Notes under the pieces: model-generated
The model's database searches: none
Told to the model about the DNA's origin: nothing
What the model saw: only the letters and a program-made list of their open reading frames with translations
Made by a program: the position numbers and the translations under genes
In this document: piece by piece, positions 32,081 through 32,689 of the stretch
How the letters are laid out: the number at the start of each line of letters is the position of its first letter
Numbering within the stretch: the first letter of the stretch is position 1
NCBI GenBank assembly: GCA_035465395.1
Contig: DATHRK010000036.1
Span: forward strand, 1 to 32,689
Reading direction: 5' to 3'
Length of the DNA: 32,689 nt
DNA from: DATHRK01 sp035465395
GTDB taxonomy: Bacteria > Gemmatimonadota > Gemmatimonadetes > Longimicrobiales > RSA9

Positions 32081-32689
32081 ATGGCATCGAAACTTCCATA
32101 CGCCGCCCGTATCGGCGGCACGCTGCTCCTCGCGGTGTGCGGGCTGGTGCCCGCCGCGCGGGCGCAGACGCCCCTCGCGCACACGGACTCGGCGACCGTG
32201 ACGCCGGGGGACTACGACGCGAGCGGGCCGCGGCGTGCCATCCTCGGCGCCGGATACCGCGACCTCTGGGGCACTCCGGTCACCGTGCCGGTGCTGGACC
32301 TGGACCGCTTCGCGGGCGGACTCGAGCCCGAGGACCGCGGCGGCACCTCCCAGTCGATCGTGCTGCACATGCGCGGGGCCGACGGCCGCGAGTGGCACTT
32401 CCGTTCCGTCGACAAGGACGTCTCCCAGGGTCTGCCCGATGCCCTGGTAGGCACCTTCCTGGGCGGGCTCGTGCAGGACCAGACGAGCTCGCTGCACCCG
32501 GGCGCGGCCTTCGTCGTCGCCCCCTTGATGGAGGCGGTCGGGCTGCTCCACGCCGACCCTCGCCTCGTGCGCATGCCCGACCACCCGCGGCTGGGTCGAT
32601 TCCGCGAGGAGTTCGCCGGCATGCTGGGGATGATCGTCGAGCGGCCCAACGAGGGCGAGGACGGCGAGGTGCTCTTCGGCGGTTCGGAC
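32081..32689 (+). CDS. Secreted or outer-membrane protein, N-terminal 203 residues (cut by the window)
   Basis: ATG at 32081 follows GGAGAG at about 8 nt. A signal peptide (RIGGTLLLAVCGLVPAARAQ) comes first. The mature part has GAGYRDLWGTPVTVPVLDLDRF, then TSQSIVLHMRGADGREWHFRSVDKD, GTFLGGLVQDQTSSLHPGAAF (blocks), VVAPLMEAVGLLHADPRLVR, and FAGMLGMIVERPNEG. As I recall it, this pattern belongs to large Bacteroidota and Gemmatimonadota proteins that combine a CotH/HipA-like domain with a C-terminal outer-membrane barrel. The kinase-like reading (Arg-Ser-Val-Asp-Lys as a possible nucleotide-binding strand) is speculative. The rest of the gene lies beyond the window, so the barrel cannot be checked here. 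Confidence 0.75.
   Translation, partial: MASKLPYAARIGGTLLLAVCGLVPAARAQTPLAHTDSATVTPGDYDASGPRRAILGAGYRDLWGTPVTVPVLDLDRFAGGLEPEDRGGTSQSIVLHMRGADGREWHFRSVDKDVSQGLPDALVGTFLGGLVQDQTSSLHPGAAFVVAPLMEAVGLLHADPRLVRMPDHPRLGRFREEFAGMLGMIVERPNEGEDGEVLFGGSD

Overview
The window is GC-rich chromosomal DNA from what looks like a Gemmatimonadota-type bacterium. This rests on the combination of a GWxTD-domain protein, a short primary-type sigma factor without region 1.1, a membrane-anchored FlgO/TPR protein and outer-membrane barrel proteins. It is inference from gene content, not a phylogeny. I see no insertion sequence, CRISPR array, prophage or rRNA/tRNA gene.

Layout. 1-533 (-) is the 5' part of a long acyl-CoA dehydrogenase. 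534-1574 has no large gene but carries a clear GEMM-class cyclic-dinucleotide riboswitch (about 882-969), an overlapping terminator and a possible 48-residue membrane peptide. 1575-3649 (+) is a translationally coupled pair: an arylsulfotransferase-family lipoprotein and a protein with a possible PD-(D/E)XK core. 3744-6723 (-) is a pair made of a short/branched-chain acyl-CoA dehydrogenase and a membrane FlgO/TPR protein. They appear to be read from a long leader (about 6803-7124) that has its own promoter, a tiny ORF with an extended Shine-Dalgarno and a terminator hairpin. 7241-12249 (+) is a glycine-cleavage cluster: gcvH, a UPF0173 metallo-hydrolase, full-length gcvP and a LipM-type octanoyl/lipoyl transferase; gcvT is absent. 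12305-17964 (+) is a complete, tightly coupled dipeptide/oligopeptide ABC importer (binding protein, two permeases, two ATPases).

18078-23965 (+) holds a GWxTD-domain secreted protein, an ExbB/TolQ protein without an adjacent ExbD, a TPR plus SLT lytic transglycosylase, and a cold-shock protein. 24104-27482 (+) holds DNA polymerase I, whose 3'-5' exonuclease site looks dead, and a single-stranded DNA-binding protein without the usual acidic-Phe tip. 27538-31906 (-) holds an outer-membrane barrel-like protein, a primary-type sigma factor whose leader contains a strong intrinsic terminator, and a DUF4126 membrane protein. 32081-end (+) is the start of a secreted or outer-membrane protein cut by the window edge.

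The main biological interest is regulatory RNA. One recognisable riboswitch has an A at the position that distinguishes c-AMP-GMP from c-di-GMP sensing. Two further leaders have promoter-terminator-gene architecture and could act as attenuators, one before an acyl-CoA dehydrogenase operon and one before a sigma factor. Several promoters share a TTGAC -35 with 17-bp spacing, which fits the sigma factor in the window. Two of them, at gcvH and exbB, are nearly identical over 19 bp.
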